Positions 15,594 through 24,115 of a DNA stretch of 64,000 nt are shown in pieces (within the stretch, counting starts at the first letter, position 1; every line of letters begins with the position of its first letter). Origin of the DNA: Geojedonia sp051814705 (GTDB taxonomy: Bacteria > Bacteroidota > Bacteroidia > Flavobacteriales > Flavobacteriaceae); assembly GCA_051814705.1 (NCBI GenBank), contig JBPWQW010000001.1, forward strand, positions 1,054,001 through 1,118,000, read 5' to 3'. The notes under the pieces were generated by a model. The model did no database searches, was not told where the DNA came from, and worked only from the letters and a program-made list of their open reading frames with translations. A program made the translations under genes and the position numbers.

Positions 15594-16942
15594 AATTAAG
15601 CATCAAACATAACATCTATTTTATAGGCATTGGAGGCATTGGCATGAGTGCTTTGGCGCGTTATTTTGTTGCGAACAAAAAGTATGTTGGAGGTTATGAT
15701 AAAACCAGAACAGAAATAACCGAAAGTCTCGAAAATTTAGGGATAAAAGTTCATTTTGAAGATGATGTTAATCAAATTGAAGCAAGATTTTTAAACCCAA
15801 AAACAACTTTAATTGTTTACACTCCCGCAATACCTAAAGATCACAAAGAGCTAAATTATTTTAAGAACAATGGTTTTGAAGTTTTAAAACGCTCGACCGT
15901 TTTGGGGGAAATTACAAAAGACACCTTCAGTTTTGCAGTGGCTGGCACCCATGGCAAAACCACGACGACGAGTATTTTGGGGCATTTACTTACTAAAAGT
16001 AATGTAGAAGTCACAGCTTTTTTTGGTGGAATTAGTGAAAACTACAATTCAAATTTAATCTTGAAAGGAACTAAAGTCACTGTAGTTGAAGCAGATGAAT
16101 TTGACCGTTCATTTTTAACATTGTCACCAGATATGGCCTGTATTACATCCATGGATGCAGACCATTTGGATATTTATGGCGAAGCTAAAGAGCTTCAAAA
16201 ATCCTTTGTAGAATTTTCTAAAAAAATTAAACCTAACGGAAAATTATTCATTAAAAATGGACTGCCTTTAAAGGGCATTACATACGGAATAGAAGACGAT
16301 GCTGATTATTCAGCAATCAATATAAAAATAATAGATGGCACTTATGTTTTTGATGTTAAAACACCTAGTGGCATACTTGAAAATTTCAAATTTAACCTAC
16401 CTGGTAGACATAATCTGTCGAATGCATTAATAGCCTTGGCGATGACTGTAGAATATGGTATCCCTCACCACCAGCTCGCCGAGGCATTAGCATCTTACAA
16501 AGGGGTTAAACGCAGATTTACCTATCAAATTAAAACAAAAGAGTTGGTCTTTATAGATGATTATGCGCACCACCCTCAAGAGATTAATGCGGTATGCCAT
16601 GCTATAAGAGAAATGTATCCAGATAAAAAAGTTTTAGCAATTTTTCAACCCCATTTATTTAGTAGAACCCGAGATTTTGGTGATGATTTTTCGAATAGTC
16701 TATCCAAGTTTGATGAGATTATTCTTTTGGATATTTATCCGGCAAGGGAAGCTCCAATCCAAGGCATTACTTCAGCATGGTTACTAGAAAAGATTAATAA
16801 CCAAAACAAGAAATTGGTTCAAAAATCAGATTTGATTTCAGAAATAAAACAGTCTAATGCCCAAGTAATTTTAACCATTGGAGCAGGCGATATTGGTGAA
16901 GAAGTTAAATCTATAAAAAACGCTTTATATGTTGCGAGTTAA
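15590..16942 (+). CDS. murC: UDP-N-acetylmuramate--L-alanine ligase MurC
   Basis: MurC adds L-alanine to UDP-MurNAc, the first peptide step of wall precursor synthesis. The N-terminal Rossmann motif GIGGIGMSALA (residues 14-24) binds the UDP-sugar, the P-loop is GTHGKTTTTS, and DDYAHHPQEI is a hallmark of MurC. The length of 450 aa is normal. The start overlaps murG by four bases and the end overlaps ftsQ by 14 bases. Confidence 0.97.
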   Translation: MKLSIKHNIYFIGIGGIGMSALARYFVANKKYVGGYDKTRTEITESLENLGIKVHFEDDVNQIEARFLNPKTTLIVYTPAIPKDHKELNYFKNNGFEVLKRSTVLGEITKDTFSFAVAGTHGKTTTTSILGHLLTKSNVEVTAFFGGISENYNSNLILKGTKVTVVEADEFDRSFLTLSPDMACITSMDADHLDIYGEAKELQKSFVEFSKKIKPNGKLFIKNGLPLKGITYGIEDDADYSAINIKIIDGTYVFDVKTPSGILENFKFNLPGRHNLSNALIALAMTVEYGIPHHQLAEALASYKGVKRRFTYQIKTKELVFIDDYAHHPQEINAVCHAIREMYPDKKVLAIFQPHLFSRTRDFGDDFSNSLSKFDEIILLDIYPAREAPIQGITSAWLLEKINNQNKKLVQKSDLISEIKQSNAQVILTIGAGDIGEEVKSIKNALYVAS

Positions 16943-17648
16943 TTATTACATAAAAGTATTTGCATTGCTGGTGCTAGTCGCGTTTTTATTTGCGTTCTCA
17001 TCTGTAAGAAATTCTTCACGAAAAGTAAGTGTGCCAGATATAAAGTTTATTGGGGAAGACAATTTATTTATAACCCATGAAACTGTTAGTAAATTGTTAA
17101 TACAAAATCAACAAAGTATTGCGAATAAGCCTAAAGAAATTATAGATTTGAACGGATTGGAAAATTCATTAACATCCAATCCAATGATTAAAGAGGCTCA
17201 AGTGTTTATCAGTGTTGACGGTAAAATTACAGCAGAGATAGAACAAAAAAAGCCTATAGCTAGAGTTAGTACAAACGCATCTTATTACATTGATGATAGA
17301 GGATCCTATATGCCTTTATCATCAAATTATACTGCTAGAGTACCACTCATTACAGGAACAGTTTATAAAAATGAACTGTCAAATGTTTTCAAGATCGCCA
17401 GTAAGGTCGAGCAGGATGATTTTTTAAGAAAACATGTAGTTGAGATTCATCAAAACAATAATAAATCTATAGACCTAATATTTAGAATGCACGATTTTAC
17501 GATTCATTTAGGTTCGTTAAAATCATTAGATAAAAAAATAAATAACCTAAAGGCTTTTTATCAAAAAGCAATGAGAGATAACACGTTAAATCAATATAGT
17601 GTCGTGAATTTAAAGTTTGACAACCAAGTAATCTGTACCAAAAAGTAA
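16929..17648 (+). CDS. ftsQ: Cell division protein FtsQ/DivIB
   Basis: This 239-residue bitopic protein has one N-terminal membrane segment (about residues 8-26) and a periplasmic region with a POTRA-like segment at about residues 35-105 followed by the FtsQ beta domain. FtsQ recruits FtsL/FtsB and the septal synthase. The ATG at 16929 lies inside murC. Overall similarity in this family is low, so position between murC and ftsA supports the call. ftsA follows three bases after the stop. Confidence 0.9.
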   Translation: MLRVNYYIKVFALLVLVAFLFAFSSVRNSSRKVSVPDIKFIGEDNLFITHETVSKLLIQNQQSIANKPKEIIDLNGLENSLTSNPMIKEAQVFISVDGKITAEIEQKKPIARVSTNASYYIDDRGSYMPLSSNYTARVPLITGTVYKNELSNVFKIASKVEQDDFLRKHVVEIHQNNNKSIDLIFRMHDFTIHLGSLKSLDKKINNLKAFYQKAMRDNTLNQYSVVNLKFDNQVICTKK

Positions 17649-17651
17649 GTC

Positions 17652-18983
17652 ATGGAAAACAATAAAATTTCAGTAGGACTGGATATAGGAACCACAAAAA
17701 TTGTGGCTATGATTGGTCGTAAGAACGAATATGGCAAAGCCGAAATTTTAGGAATTGGAAGATCTAAAAGTTTAGGGGTACATAGAGGTGTGGTCAATAA
17801 CATTACCCAAACCATTCAATCTATACAACAAGCGGTACAGCAAGCTGAAGCGGAATCAGGAATGAAGATTGAAGAGGTTACGGTTGGTATTGCAGGGCAA
17901 CATATAAGAAGCCTTCAACACAGTGATTATATTACACGCCCCAATTCAGAATTAGTTATTGATGAAGAGGATATTGATAGACTGATTAATCAAGTTCATA
18001 AGTTGGTCATGTTACCAGGTGAAGAAATCATCCATGTGTTACCACAGGAATATAAAGTGGATGGTCAAGGCGAAATTAAAGAGCCTATTGGCATGTATGG
18101 AGGTAGGCTTGAGGCCAATTTTCATGTGGTTGTAGGTCAGGTGTCATCGATTAGAAATATTGGGCGTTGTGTTAAAAGCTCTGGATTGGAATTGGAAGGC
18201 ATAACCCTAGAACCTTTGGCATCGGCCAATGCGGTTTTAAGCCAAGAAGAAAAAGAAGCAGGTGTTGCCTTAATAGACATTGGTGGAGGAACAACAGATT
18301 TGGCGGTATTTAAAGATGGCATCATCCGTCATACCTCAGTTATTCCATTTGGAGGAAACGTGATTACAGAAGACATTAAAGAAGGATGTTCAATTATCGA
18401 GAAACAGGCCGAACTTTTAAAAATAAAATTTGGATCGGCTTGGCCTGGAGAAAATAAGGACAATGAAATAGTCTCTATTCCTGGATTGAGAGGAAGAGAG
18501 CCAAAGGAGATTACTTTAAAAAATCTCTCAAAAATCATTCATGCTCGTGTGGTTGAAATTGTTGAGCAGGTTTATGTAGAGATAAAAAATTATGGTCACG
18601 AAGAACAAAAGAAGAAACTCATTGCAGGAATAGTGCTTACCGGTGGCGGTGCACAATTAAAACATTTAAAGCAATTGGTGGAATACATAACAGGAATGGA
18701 TACTAGAATTGGGTATCCTAACGAACACTTAGCAGGTGAGAGCGATGAAGAAGTCGCAAGCCCTTTATACGCTACAGCGGTTGGTTTGGTTATGGACGGA
18801 TTAAGAAGGCATGAAAAAAGGCGCATAGAAAAAGAAAGAGAAGCTTTAGAGCAAGAATCAAAAATCAATTTGGAGCAACAGTCAGAAGGCAATGTCGTAA
18901 TGAATCAACCCAAAAGAGAACGCAAATCATTTTTGGACAAGTTAACAGAACGGGTAAAAGATTTTTTAGATAACGCAGAATAA
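17652..18983 (+). CDS. ftsA: Cell division protein FtsA
   Basis: FtsA is the actin-like ATPase that tethers FtsZ to the membrane. Actin-fold motifs are visible: phosphate-1 GLDIGTTKIVAMIG (residues 9-22), phosphate-2 LIDIGGGTTDLAVF (about residues 206-219) and the adenosine loop GIVLTGGGAQLKHL (about 325). The C-terminal SFLDKLTERVKDFLDN is the amphipathic membrane-targeting helix. At 443 aa it has a charged linker before that helix. A 35-base gap separates it from ftsZ. Confidence 0.97.
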   Translation: MENNKISVGLDIGTTKIVAMIGRKNEYGKAEILGIGRSKSLGVHRGVVNNITQTIQSIQQAVQQAEAESGMKIEEVTVGIAGQHIRSLQHSDYITRPNSELVIDEEDIDRLINQVHKLVMLPGEEIIHVLPQEYKVDGQGEIKEPIGMYGGRLEANFHVVVGQVSSIRNIGRCVKSSGLELEGITLEPLASANAVLSQEEKEAGVALIDIGGGTTDLAVFKDGIIRHTSVIPFGGNVITEDIKEGCSIIEKQAELLKIKFGSAWPGENKDNEIVSIPGLRGREPKEITLKNLSKIIHARVVEIVEQVYVEIKNYGHEEQKKKLIAGIVLTGGGAQLKHLKQLVEYITGMDTRIGYPNEHLAGESDEEVASPLYATAVGLVMDGLRRHEKRRIEKEREALEQESKINLEQQSEGNVVMNQPKRERKSFLDKLTERVKDFLDNAE

Positions 18984-19018
18984 CAAATTAATTATAAATC
19001 CAGTAAACAACTAATTAT

Positions 19019-20929
19019 ATGAGCAACAAAAATGAATTAGGAAACATTGCTTTCGATTTGCCAAAAAACCAATCCAATGTTATTAAGGTGATTGGAGTTG
19101 GAGGCGGTGGGAGCAATGCCATTAACCACATGTTTCAACAAGGAATTAAAGGAGTTGATTTTGTAATCTGCAATACAGATGCCCAAGCTTTACAAAATAG
19201 TGGCGTTCCAAATAAGATCCAATTAGGCGTCAACTTAACCGAAGGTTTAGGCGCAGGGGCAAATCCTGAAGTAGGAGAGCAGGCTGCAGTAGAAAGTTTA
19301 GAAGACATTCGTAGAATGTTGGATAGTAATACAAAAATGGTATTTATTACAGCTGGAATGGGAGGAGGTACAGGTACTGGTGCGGCTCCAGTTATAGCTA
19401 AAATGGCTAGAGAACTTGATATTCTAACGGTTGGGATTGTAACTATGCCTTTTTTGTTTGAAGGTAAAACTAGAAATGAACAAGCGCAGAAAGGAATTGA
19501 AAACCTTAGAGGTCATGTCGATTCTTTAGTAGTTATCAATAATAACAAATTACGTGAAGTTTATGGCAATTTAGGATTTAAAGCCGGCTTCTCAAAAGCA
19601 GATGAGGTCTTGTCGACGGCTTCACGAGGTATAGCTGAAGTCATTACACATCACTATACACAAAATATTGATTTACGGGATGCCAAAACTGTTTTAAGTA
19701 ATAGTGGTACGGCAATTATGGGATCTGCTACGGCCTCAGGTAAAACCAGAGCTCCAGAAGCGATTATGAAAGCTTTAGATTCTCCTCTTTTAAATGATAA
19801 TAAAATCACAGGAGCCAAAAACGTATTGTTGCTCATCGTTTCAGGCTCTCAGGAAATTACTATTGATGAAATTGGTGAAATCAATGATCATATTCAAAAT
19901 GAAGCAGGCCATGGTGCAAATATAATTATGGGTGTAGGTGAAGATGAATCGCTACAAGAATCGATTTCTGTAACGATTATCGCTACGGGTTTTAATATTG
20001 ACCAACAACATGAAATTTCTAATACCGAAATTAAAAAAGTTGTCCATGCTTTAGAGGAGGATGGAAGTGACGATTCCAAAAATAAAGAACGAGAGCCTGC
20101 AATTATTACTCCAGATATTATTCTTGAAAAACCAGAAACTGAAGAACCAGAAGCGGTAAAACATATTTTGGAGTTTGATAAAGTTGAAGAACAATCCCAT
20201 TCTAAATTAATTCCAACTTCTGATTTTATAAGAAATATAAATGTGGTATATGAAGAAGTATTGGATTATAACATAATTGAAGAGGACGATTTTATCATTA
20301 CACCAATACAAGATGCTAAAGTAGAAGACGAAGCAGTTGACGATTATGAAGAAGAACAAATAACATTGACATTCGATTTGCCTATTTCAGATCAAAAAAA
20401 GGCAGATGTTAAAGACAATACGGTTTTATTTGAATTGGATGATGAAGTTAAAGATTATAAAGTTAAAGATTATGTAGAGATTATTCCAGTTACAGAAGCT
20501 AACGAAAAGGGTGAATCTCGCTATGCACTGGATGATTTTATGAGCTTTGAATCTTCTATTAATAAAACAAAAACAAAAGGACATAGAGTTGACGAAGAAA
20601 TCGTATTTGAAAAAAAGATCGTAGAAGAAAAAGCCAAAGATCCTATTGCAAAAGAAGATATTGACCCAATGAATAGCCCAATTTCAGAACTCCTAATAGA
20701 ACGAGCAGACGAAAGACGGCGCAAAATGAAAGACTTCAATTATAAGTTTAACACTTCAAAAATTGATGAAATTGAACGCGAGCCTGCATATAAAAGGCAA
20801 GGCATTAATTTAGATGAATCACATCATTCGTCAGAGACCAACGCTTCAAGAATGTCTATTGGAACAGACGATAATGATGACCTAAAATTAAGAAATAACA
20901 ACTCATTTTTACATGATAATGTCGATTGA
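19019..20929 (+). CDS. ftsZ: Cell division protein FtsZ with long acidic linker
   Basis: FtsZ is the tubulin-like GTPase that forms the division ring. The core (about residues 1-330) has GVGGGGSNA near residues 26-34, the tubulin signature GMGGGTGTGAAP and the T7 synergy loop NIDLRDAKTVL. At 636 aa it is far longer than E. coli FtsZ (383 aa); about 250 residues after the core form a very acidic, low-complexity linker rich in Asp, Glu, Val and Ile. It ends in a conserved-looking tail NNNSFLHDNVD that probably binds FtsA. It is the last gene of the operon and is followed by a hairpin terminator. Confidence 0.97.
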   Translation: MSNKNELGNIAFDLPKNQSNVIKVIGVGGGGSNAINHMFQQGIKGVDFVICNTDAQALQNSGVPNKIQLGVNLTEGLGAGANPEVGEQAAVESLEDIRRMLDSNTKMVFITAGMGGGTGTGAAPVIAKMARELDILTVGIVTMPFLFEGKTRNEQAQKGIENLRGHVDSLVVINNNKLREVYGNLGFKAGFSKADEVLSTASRGIAEVITHHYTQNIDLRDAKTVLSNSGTAIMGSATASGKTRAPEAIMKALDSPLLNDNKITGAKNVLLLIVSGSQEITIDEIGEINDHIQNEAGHGANIIMGVGEDESLQESISVTIIATGFNIDQQHEISNTEIKKVVHALEEDGSDDSKNKEREPAIITPDIILEKPETEEPEAVKHILEFDKVEEQSHSKLIPTSDFIRNINVVYEEVLDYNIIEEDDFIITPIQDAKVEDEAVDDYEEEQITLTFDLPISDQKKADVKDNTVLFELDDEVKDYKVKDYVEIIPVTEANEKGESRYALDDFMSFESSINKTKTKGHRVDEEIVFEKKIVEEKAKDPIAKEDIDPMNSPISELLIERADERRRKMKDFNYKFNTSKIDEIEREPAYKRQGINLDESHHSSETNASRMSIGTDDNDDLKLRNNNSFLHDNVD

Positions 20930-20964
20930 CAATATTTTAGTTTAGTGTTTTTTAAATGTAGTGA

Positions 20965-21003
20965 AACCCGAAGAGACTCAGTAGCATCTTTTCGGGTTTT
21001 TTA
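20965..21003 (+). terminator. Intrinsic terminator of the dcw operon
   Basis: AACCCGAA (20965-20972) pairs with TTCGGGTT (20991-20998) around an 18-base loop, followed by a T run. It lies 36 bases after the ftsZ stop. Confidence 0.8.
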
Positions 21004-21039
21004 TTGGTCAATTTTTTCTTGAATTGAAGTGACATACAC

Positions 21040-21071
21040 TTGCTTCAACTAAAGACTTTTTAGTATCTTCG
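21040..21071 (+). promoter_or_regulatory. Promoter of the GatB/YqeY gene
   Basis: TTG at 21040-21042 and TATCTTCG at 21064-21071 are separated by 21 bases, fitting the Bacteroidetes TTG / TAnnTTTG pattern with one mismatch in the -7 box. The ATG follows 22-25 bases later. Confidence 0.5.
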
Positions 21072-21092
21072 CGCTGTATTATAATTACAGGA

Positions 21093-21545
21093 ATGATGAG
21101 TTTACAAAACGATATAATGACTGCTATAAAAACGGCCATGAAAGCTAAGGACCAAACAGCTCTGGCTGCATTAAGAGCAGTTAAATCTGAAATATTGTTA
21201 GCACAAACTGAAACGGCTTCTAAAGAAGAATTGACTAAAGAAACTGAAATAAAAATCTTATCCAAACTTGTAAAACAACGGAAGGATAGCGCTGTAATTT
21301 ATGCGCAACAAAACAGAACGGATTTGGCAGAACCAGAATTGGCTCAGGCAGAAATTATTAGTCAATTTTTGCCAGCTCAACTCAGTGAAACAGAAATTGA
21401 AAAAATAGTACTGGAAACCATATCAAAAATAGGAGCAGAGGGAATGAAAGATATGGGAAAAGTAATGGGTATTGTCAGTCAACAATTAGCAGGAAAAGCT
21501 GATGGAAAAACAATCTCAACAATAGTTAAGAATAAGCTAACATAA
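21093..21545 (+). CDS. GatB/YqeY domain protein
   Basis: This cytoplasmic 150-residue helical protein belongs to the YqeY family, which shares a domain with the tail of the GatB subunit of the tRNA-dependent amidotransferase and is thought to touch tRNA. The family pattern is visible as MSLQNDIMTAIKTAMKAKD, ALRAVKSEI, LVKQRKDSAVIY and a C-terminal GMKDMGKVMG. Two adjacent ATGs (21093 and 21096) could serve as start; the second gives the more typical MSLQ. A tRNA-Arg gene follows in the same direction, which is suggestive but not proof of a functional link. Its exact function is not established. Confidence 0.9.
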   Translation: MMSLQNDIMTAIKTAMKAKDQTALAALRAVKSEILLAQTETASKEELTKETEIKILSKLVKQRKDSAVIYAQQNRTDLAEPELAQAEIISQFLPAQLSETEIEKIVLETISKIGAEGMKDMGKVMGIVSQQLAGKADGKTISTIVKNKLT

Positions 21546-21552
21546 AAAAGAT

Positions 21553-21568
21553 TCCTGCTTTCGCAGGA
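21553..21568. repeat. Short REP-like hairpin after the YqeY gene
   Basis: TCCTGC-TTTC-GCAGGA forms a perfect 6-bp hairpin between the YqeY gene and tRNA-Arg. It has no T tail, so it is a poor terminator. Its sequence resembles dispersed intergenic hairpins familiar from flavobacterial genomes (from memory, not tested here). Confidence 0.4.
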
Positions 21569-21574
21569 CTTAAC

Positions 21575-21648
21575 GGCCTTGTAGCTCAACTGAATAGAGC
21601 ACTGGATTTCGGCTCCAGCGGTTGGGGGTTTGAATCCCTTCAAGGTCA
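21575..21648 (+). tRNA. tRNA-Arg (anticodon UCG)
   Basis: A full cloverleaf can be folded. The acceptor stem is GGCCTTG with CAAGGTC (21641-21647, one G-T pair). The D stem is GCTC/GAGC, and the anticodon stem CTGGA/TCCAG encloses loop TTTCGGC with anticodon TCG at 21609-21611. There is a five-base variable loop, then a T stem GGGGG/CCCTT with loop TTTGAAT. The discriminator is A, and CCA is not encoded. The anticodon reads CGA and, by wobble, other CGN arginine codons. Confidence 0.95.
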
Positions 21649-21655
21649 CTAATTA

Positions 21656-21696
21656 AATCTCAAATTGTTGTTTTTCAATAATCTGAGATTTTTTAT
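21656..21696 (+). terminator. Terminator after tRNA-Arg
   Basis: AATCTCA followed by ATTGTTG pairs imperfectly with CAATAATC and TGAGATT around a T-rich loop, and is followed by a run of Ts. It lies directly after the tRNA and ahead of the convergent glucosidase gene. Confidence 0.7.
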
Positions 21697-21777
21697 TTTT
21701 ATTTAAGTTCAAGTGTGTATATAATAAAGGCTAATATTTCATCACATTTAAAGGCTTTTGTAAATATAAATACAGTA

Positions 21778-24105
21778 TTATCTATTTATTACGCTAAATG
21801 TTTCCTTTAAGTTTGTGGTTGAATCGCCCCCAACCCAAATATTAAAATCGCCAGGTTCTACTTCCCATTTTTTATTGACGGTATAAAACTGAAGCATATC
21901 AGAATTTATAATAAAGTTAATAGTTTTTGTCTCACCTGCTTGAATCCTTGTTTTTTCAAAACCTTTCAATTCTTTAACAGGGCGTGTTAAGCTGCCTACT
22001 AAATCTCTTATGTAGAGTTGAATCACTTCTTCACCATCTTTGGTTCCTGTATTTGAAACTTCAACAGACACCTTTATTTCGCCATCTATTGGGATAGTAT
22101 TTTTATCTAATTTTAAATTTTTATATTCAAAAGTCGTGTAACTCAGCCCGTATCCAAAAGGATACAATGCGGTTTTTGGTGCATCTGTATAACCTGAATA
22201 GGTCACGTGGCTTGGGCTAAAAGGTCTTCCTGTATTTTTTTGGCTATAATATAAAGGTTCTTGTCCCACATTATGAGGGAAAGAAACGGGTAATTTTCCA
22301 GATGGATTGTAATCTCCAAATAGCACATCGGCGATGGCATTTCCAGATTCTGAGCCTAAAAACCAACATTCTAAAATTGAAGGAACATTATTGGCTACCC
22401 AAGAAATATCCATAGGTCTTCCGTTCATTAAAACAATCACTACGTTTTTGTTTACTTTGTAAACAGCTTCTAATAATTGTTGTTGTACACCAGAAAAACC
22501 AAGGTGAGTTTGACTACGTCCTTCACCTGTTTGAAAAGCATCTTCACCAATAGCTAATAGTACCACTTCAGCTTTTTTAGCTGCTTCAACTGCTGCAGGA
22601 ATACCTGACACATCGGTTGTATTAAATTTTAAGGGATGTAAAAATTGATTTTCACCGGGTTTCACTGTTGGTATAGTTAAGTCAGCACCGTTCTCATAAT
22701 AAATTCTTGTATTGCTTCCCACAGCACTTTTAACGCCTTCTAATAGTGAAACTGCCGAATTGTACTCTCCCTTTGCTCTCCAATTTCCAAGGGGCGTATC
22801 TTTATCATCAGCAAGGGGGCCAATAACTGCAATGCTTTTTATGTTTTTAGATAAGGGAAGTAATTTAGTTTCATTTTTAAGAAGAACGATAGACTTTTTT
22901 GCTACATCACGAGCAATTGCTAAATGTTCTTGAGTATAAACTTCGTTTTTCTCTCTGTCCTCATTACAATATTTATAAGGGTCATCAAAAAGGCCTAATT
23001 TAAACTTTAGCCTTAAAATGCGCTTTACAGCATCATCAAGTTGCCACATAGTTACTTTATTCTCTTTTATCAATAGTTCCAAATGCTCTCCATAGGCATA
23101 TGATTCCATATCCATATCGCTACCTGCATTGAAAGCAATTTCGGCAGCGTGTTTTTTATCTTTGGCATAACCATGTGCTATCATTTCTCCAATAGAACCC
23201 CAATCGGATACCACAAATCCATTCCAGTCCCATTCCCCTTTTAAAAGATCTCTTTGCAACACTTTATTTCCAGTTGCTGGAATACCATCAATTTCGTTGA
23301 ATGAATTCATAAACGTTGCTACACCAGCATCTGCAGCTGCTTTAAAAGGAGGTAGAATCGTGTTGTGCAATTCGTATTCACCAATGTTAACGGTGTTATA
23401 ATCTCTTCCTGCTTCAGCAAAACCATAGCCGGCAAAATGTTTAGCACAAGCTGCGATAGTATAGGGTTCTGATAAATCGTTACCTTGAAATCCTTGTATG
23501 CGGGCCACTCCTATAACGGAATTCAAGTAGGTGTCTTCGCCGGCACTTTCCATAATTCTACCCCAACGGGCATCTCTAGACACATCTATCATAGGAGCAA
23601 ACGTCCATTGTATACCAGAAGCCGCTGTTTCTTTAGCTGCAATCGCTGCTGATTGTTTAATGATGTCCAAATCCCAACTAGCACTTTCGCCTAGAGGAAT
23701 TGGAAAAATAGTTTTATATCCATGAATGACATCATATCCAAAAAGCAATGGAATTTTAAGACGAGAATGTTCCATGATAATGTTCTGCGTTTCTCGAATA
23801 GATGCCACCGAAGTAATATTAAGCATAGAACCAACTTCACCCTTTTTTAATTTGTCCAATTTAAATTGATCGCCACTTGAAGATGTAGGTCCTGTAGCAT
23901 CCCAACCCCCGGAATACTGTACTAGTTGTCCAATTTTTTCATTGAGGTGCATTAAGGCTAATACAGAATCTACTTTTTGCTCAATTTTTGGATCTAAATC
24001 TGTAGCCGAATGCATTTTTTTACTCTCAACTTCGCTCTTATTAAAGCTATATAATAAAATAGCGATTAGTAGTATGGGAATGCTTAATAGGTTTAGCTTT
24101 TTCAT
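21778..24105 (-). CDS. bglX: Glycoside hydrolase family 3, BglX-type beta-glucosidase
   Basis: The protein is an exported exo-acting beta-glucosidase that would release glucose from oligosaccharides in the periplasm. The order is signal sequence MKKLNLLSIPILL, GH3 N-terminal barrel with AKHFAGYG and the nucleophile motif GFVVSDWGS (Asp about residue 301), GH3 C-terminal alpha/beta sandwich, and a fibronectin III-like end domain. The length of 775 aa matches BglX enzymes. I start it at the ATG at 24105, which gives a clean signal peptide; a longer start would overlap the sulfatase gene. The sulfatase gene ends ten bases upstream, so the two form one operon in the PUL. Confidence 0.93.
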   Translation of the reverse strand: MKKLNLLSIPILLIAILLYSFNKSEVESKKMHSATDLDPKIEQKVDSVLALMHLNEKIGQLVQYSGGWDATGPTSSSGDQFKLDKLKKGEVGSMLNITSVASIRETQNIIMEHSRLKIPLLFGYDVIHGYKTIFPIPLGESASWDLDIIKQSAAIAAKETAASGIQWTFAPMIDVSRDARWGRIMESAGEDTYLNSVIGVARIQGFQGNDLSEPYTIAACAKHFAGYGFAEAGRDYNTVNIGEYELHNTILPPFKAAADAGVATFMNSFNEIDGIPATGNKVLQRDLLKGEWDWNGFVVSDWGSIGEMIAHGYAKDKKHAAEIAFNAGSDMDMESYAYGEHLELLIKENKVTMWQLDDAVKRILRLKFKLGLFDDPYKYCNEDREKNEVYTQEHLAIARDVAKKSIVLLKNETKLLPLSKNIKSIAVIGPLADDKDTPLGNWRAKGEYNSAVSLLEGVKSAVGSNTRIYYENGADLTIPTVKPGENQFLHPLKFNTTDVSGIPAAVEAAKKAEVVLLAIGEDAFQTGEGRSQTHLGFSGVQQQLLEAVYKVNKNVVIVLMNGRPMDISWVANNVPSILECWFLGSESGNAIADVLFGDYNPSGKLPVSFPHNVGQEPLYYSQKNTGRPFSPSHVTYSGYTDAPKTALYPFGYGLSYTTFEYKNLKLDKNTIPIDGEIKVSVEVSNTGTKDGEEVIQLYIRDLVGSLTRPVKELKGFEKTRIQAGETKTINFIINSDMLQFYTVNKKWEVEPGDFNIWVGGDSTTNLKETFSVINR

Positions 24106-24115
24106 GTAATTAAAT

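Noticed and set aside
21575..21700. tRNA-Arg as an integration site for a mobile island
   Set aside because: No integrase, no second copy of the tRNA 3' end and no change of gene content typical of an island was found next to it.
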